Shown here: positions 4,618-5,412 of the stretch, in pieces
How positions within the stretch are numbered: the first letter of the stretch is position 1
Layout of the letters: the number at the start of each line of letters is the position of its first letter
Assembly: GCA_025960445.1 (NCBI GenBank)
Contig: JAICIT010000221.1
Location: 1 to 5,412 of the forward strand
DNA from: Bradyrhizobium sp.
Lineage (GTDB): Bacteria; Pseudomonadota; Alphaproteobacteria; Rhizobiales; Xanthobacteraceae
Direction: 5' to 3'
DNA: 5,412 nt
The notes under the pieces: generated by a model
Told to the model about the DNA's origin: nothing
What the model saw: the letters and a program-made list of their open reading frames with translations, nothing else
The model's database searches: none
Position numbers and translations under genes: made by a program

Positions 4618-5412
4618 CTACGCAAACAGGGATGGCTGCTGGCGGCCGGCTCGTTCCTGGGCTTCGACCGCGGCAACCGCGGTCATGTTGAGCACGCCGC
4701 GCGCGGTGACTGAGGGCGTGAGGATATGCGCAGGACGCGAGGGGCCAATCAGAATTGGCCCGACCGGAAGGGCGTCGGCCAAAACCTTGATCATCTGATA
4801 AGCGACATTAGCCGTATCAAGGTTAGGCATGATCAGGATGTTGGCTTCTCCTTCCAGTTTCGAGTGCGGCAGAACAAGCTTCCTTGCAGCTTCGGAGAGC
4901 GCGGTATCGCCCTGCATTTCCCCATCAGCCTCGAGTTCGGGATGGTTCTGTTTCAGCAGCACGGTTGCCCGCCGCATCTTGCGCGAGGATTCGGTATCGT
5001 AGCTGCCGAAATCGGAGTGTGACACGAACGCGATTCTCGGCTTCAGATTGAACCGCTGCACATGAAGCGCCGCCAAACCGGCGATTTCCGCCAATTCTTC
5101 GGCCGTGGGGTTAGGCCGCACCTGCGTATCCGCGATGAAGTAAGCGCCTCGGCTGGTGATCATCAGCGAAAGCGCCGCGAAATCGCTGACTCCCGGAAGA
5201 AAGCCGATGATCTCGCGGACGTGGCGGAGATGACTCATATAGCGGCCCTCGACCCCGCAGATCATCGCGTCGGCCTCGCCTCTGATCACGGCAAGGGCCG
5301 CGATCACCGTAGCGTTGGTGCGGACCATGGTGCGAGCGGCATCGGGCGTGACGCCGTGACGGCCAGCCGAATCGATGTACGATTGGACATAGGAGCGGTA
5401 GCGCGGATCGTC
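4618..5412 (-). CDS. maeB: NADP-dependent malic enzyme, C-terminal phosphotransacetylase-like domain; runs off right edge
   Basis: The last 264 residues of a MaeB-type malic enzyme, which decarboxylates malate to pyruvate while reducing NADP+. The catalytic malic-enzyme and NAD(P)-binding domains lie outside the window. What is visible is the C-terminal phosphate acetyl/butyryltransferase-like domain. It begins at DDPRYRSYVQSYI and continues with GVTPDAARTMVRTN, AVIRGEADAMICG (about residues 42-54), AFVSHSDFGS (about 128-137), EGEANILIMPNLDTANVAYQM (about 188-208) and GPILIGPSRPAHIL (about 219-232). The tail ends QQPSLFA. In MaeB proteins this domain lacks established transacetylase activity and instead mediates acetyl-CoA regulation and oligomerisation; that is family knowledge, not seen here. 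Full-length members are about 750-770 residues, so roughly two thirds is missing. A stand-alone phosphotransacetylase is possible in principle, but the sequence style matches MaeB better. The frame is open across the whole visible part. An internal Met at 5328 is not the start, since family sequence continues upstream of it to the window edge. Confidence 0.9.
   Translation of the reverse strand, partial: DDPRYRSYVQSYIDSAGRHGVTPDAARTMVRTNATVIAALAVIRGEADAMICGVEGRYMSHLRHVREIIGFLPGVSDFAALSLMITSRGAYFIADTQVRPNPTAEELAEIAGLAALHVQRFNLKPRIAFVSHSDFGSYDTESSRKMRRATVLLKQNHPELEADGEMQGDTALSEAARKLVLPHSKLEGEANILIMPNLDTANVAYQMIKVLADALPVGPILIGPSRPAHILTPSVTARGVLNMTAVAAVEAQERAGRQQPSLFA

Overview
The window looks like ordinary chromosomal DNA from a GC-rich alphaproteobacterium. 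The proteins resemble those I know from Nitrobacteraceae such as Bradyrhizobium or Rhodopseudomonas: an ArgE/DapE-type deacylase, a CreA-like periplasmic protein, a signal-peptide-bearing polysaccharide deacetylase, and a MaeB malic enzyme with a fused phosphotransacetylase-like domain. This placement comes from recognising protein families, not from a search.

Layout from left to right. (1) Positions 1-747, minus strand: the N-terminal 249 residues of an M20-family deacylase that runs off the left edge. (2) Positions 847-1277, plus strand, diverging from it across 99 bp: two tiny genes with a 4-base ATGA stop/start overlap. They encode a 50-residue single-membrane-span protein and a 93-residue exported protein. 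(3) Positions 1328-1873, minus strand: creA, converging on the small pair. (4) Positions 2024-2373, plus strand: a decayed gene for an exported glutathione peroxidase. Its signal peptide, active-site Cys motif and C-terminal Trp-Asn motif all survive, but in three reading frames, with the middle deleted and an 8-bp tandem duplication. (5) Positions 2544-4070, plus strand: a polysaccharide deacetylase followed 15 bp later by a RibD-C/DHFR-like reductase, probably one transcript. (6) Positions 4051-4503, minus strand: a DoxX-family membrane protein that overlaps the reductase gene tail to tail by 20 bp and has a good sigma-70-like promoter of its own. (7) Positions 4618-5412, minus strand: the C-terminal 264 residues of MaeB, running off the right edge.

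The genes do not form one pathway. They are short, mostly independent transcription units covering peptide or amino-acid deacylation, envelope proteins, carbohydrate modification, a redox enzyme, a membrane protein and central carbon metabolism. There is no sign of phage, insertion sequence, CRISPR array, RNA gene or defence island, and I see no new multi-gene system. The most informative observation is the glutathione peroxidase pseudogene, which a plain ORF caller would either miss or misreport as a hypothetical protein.
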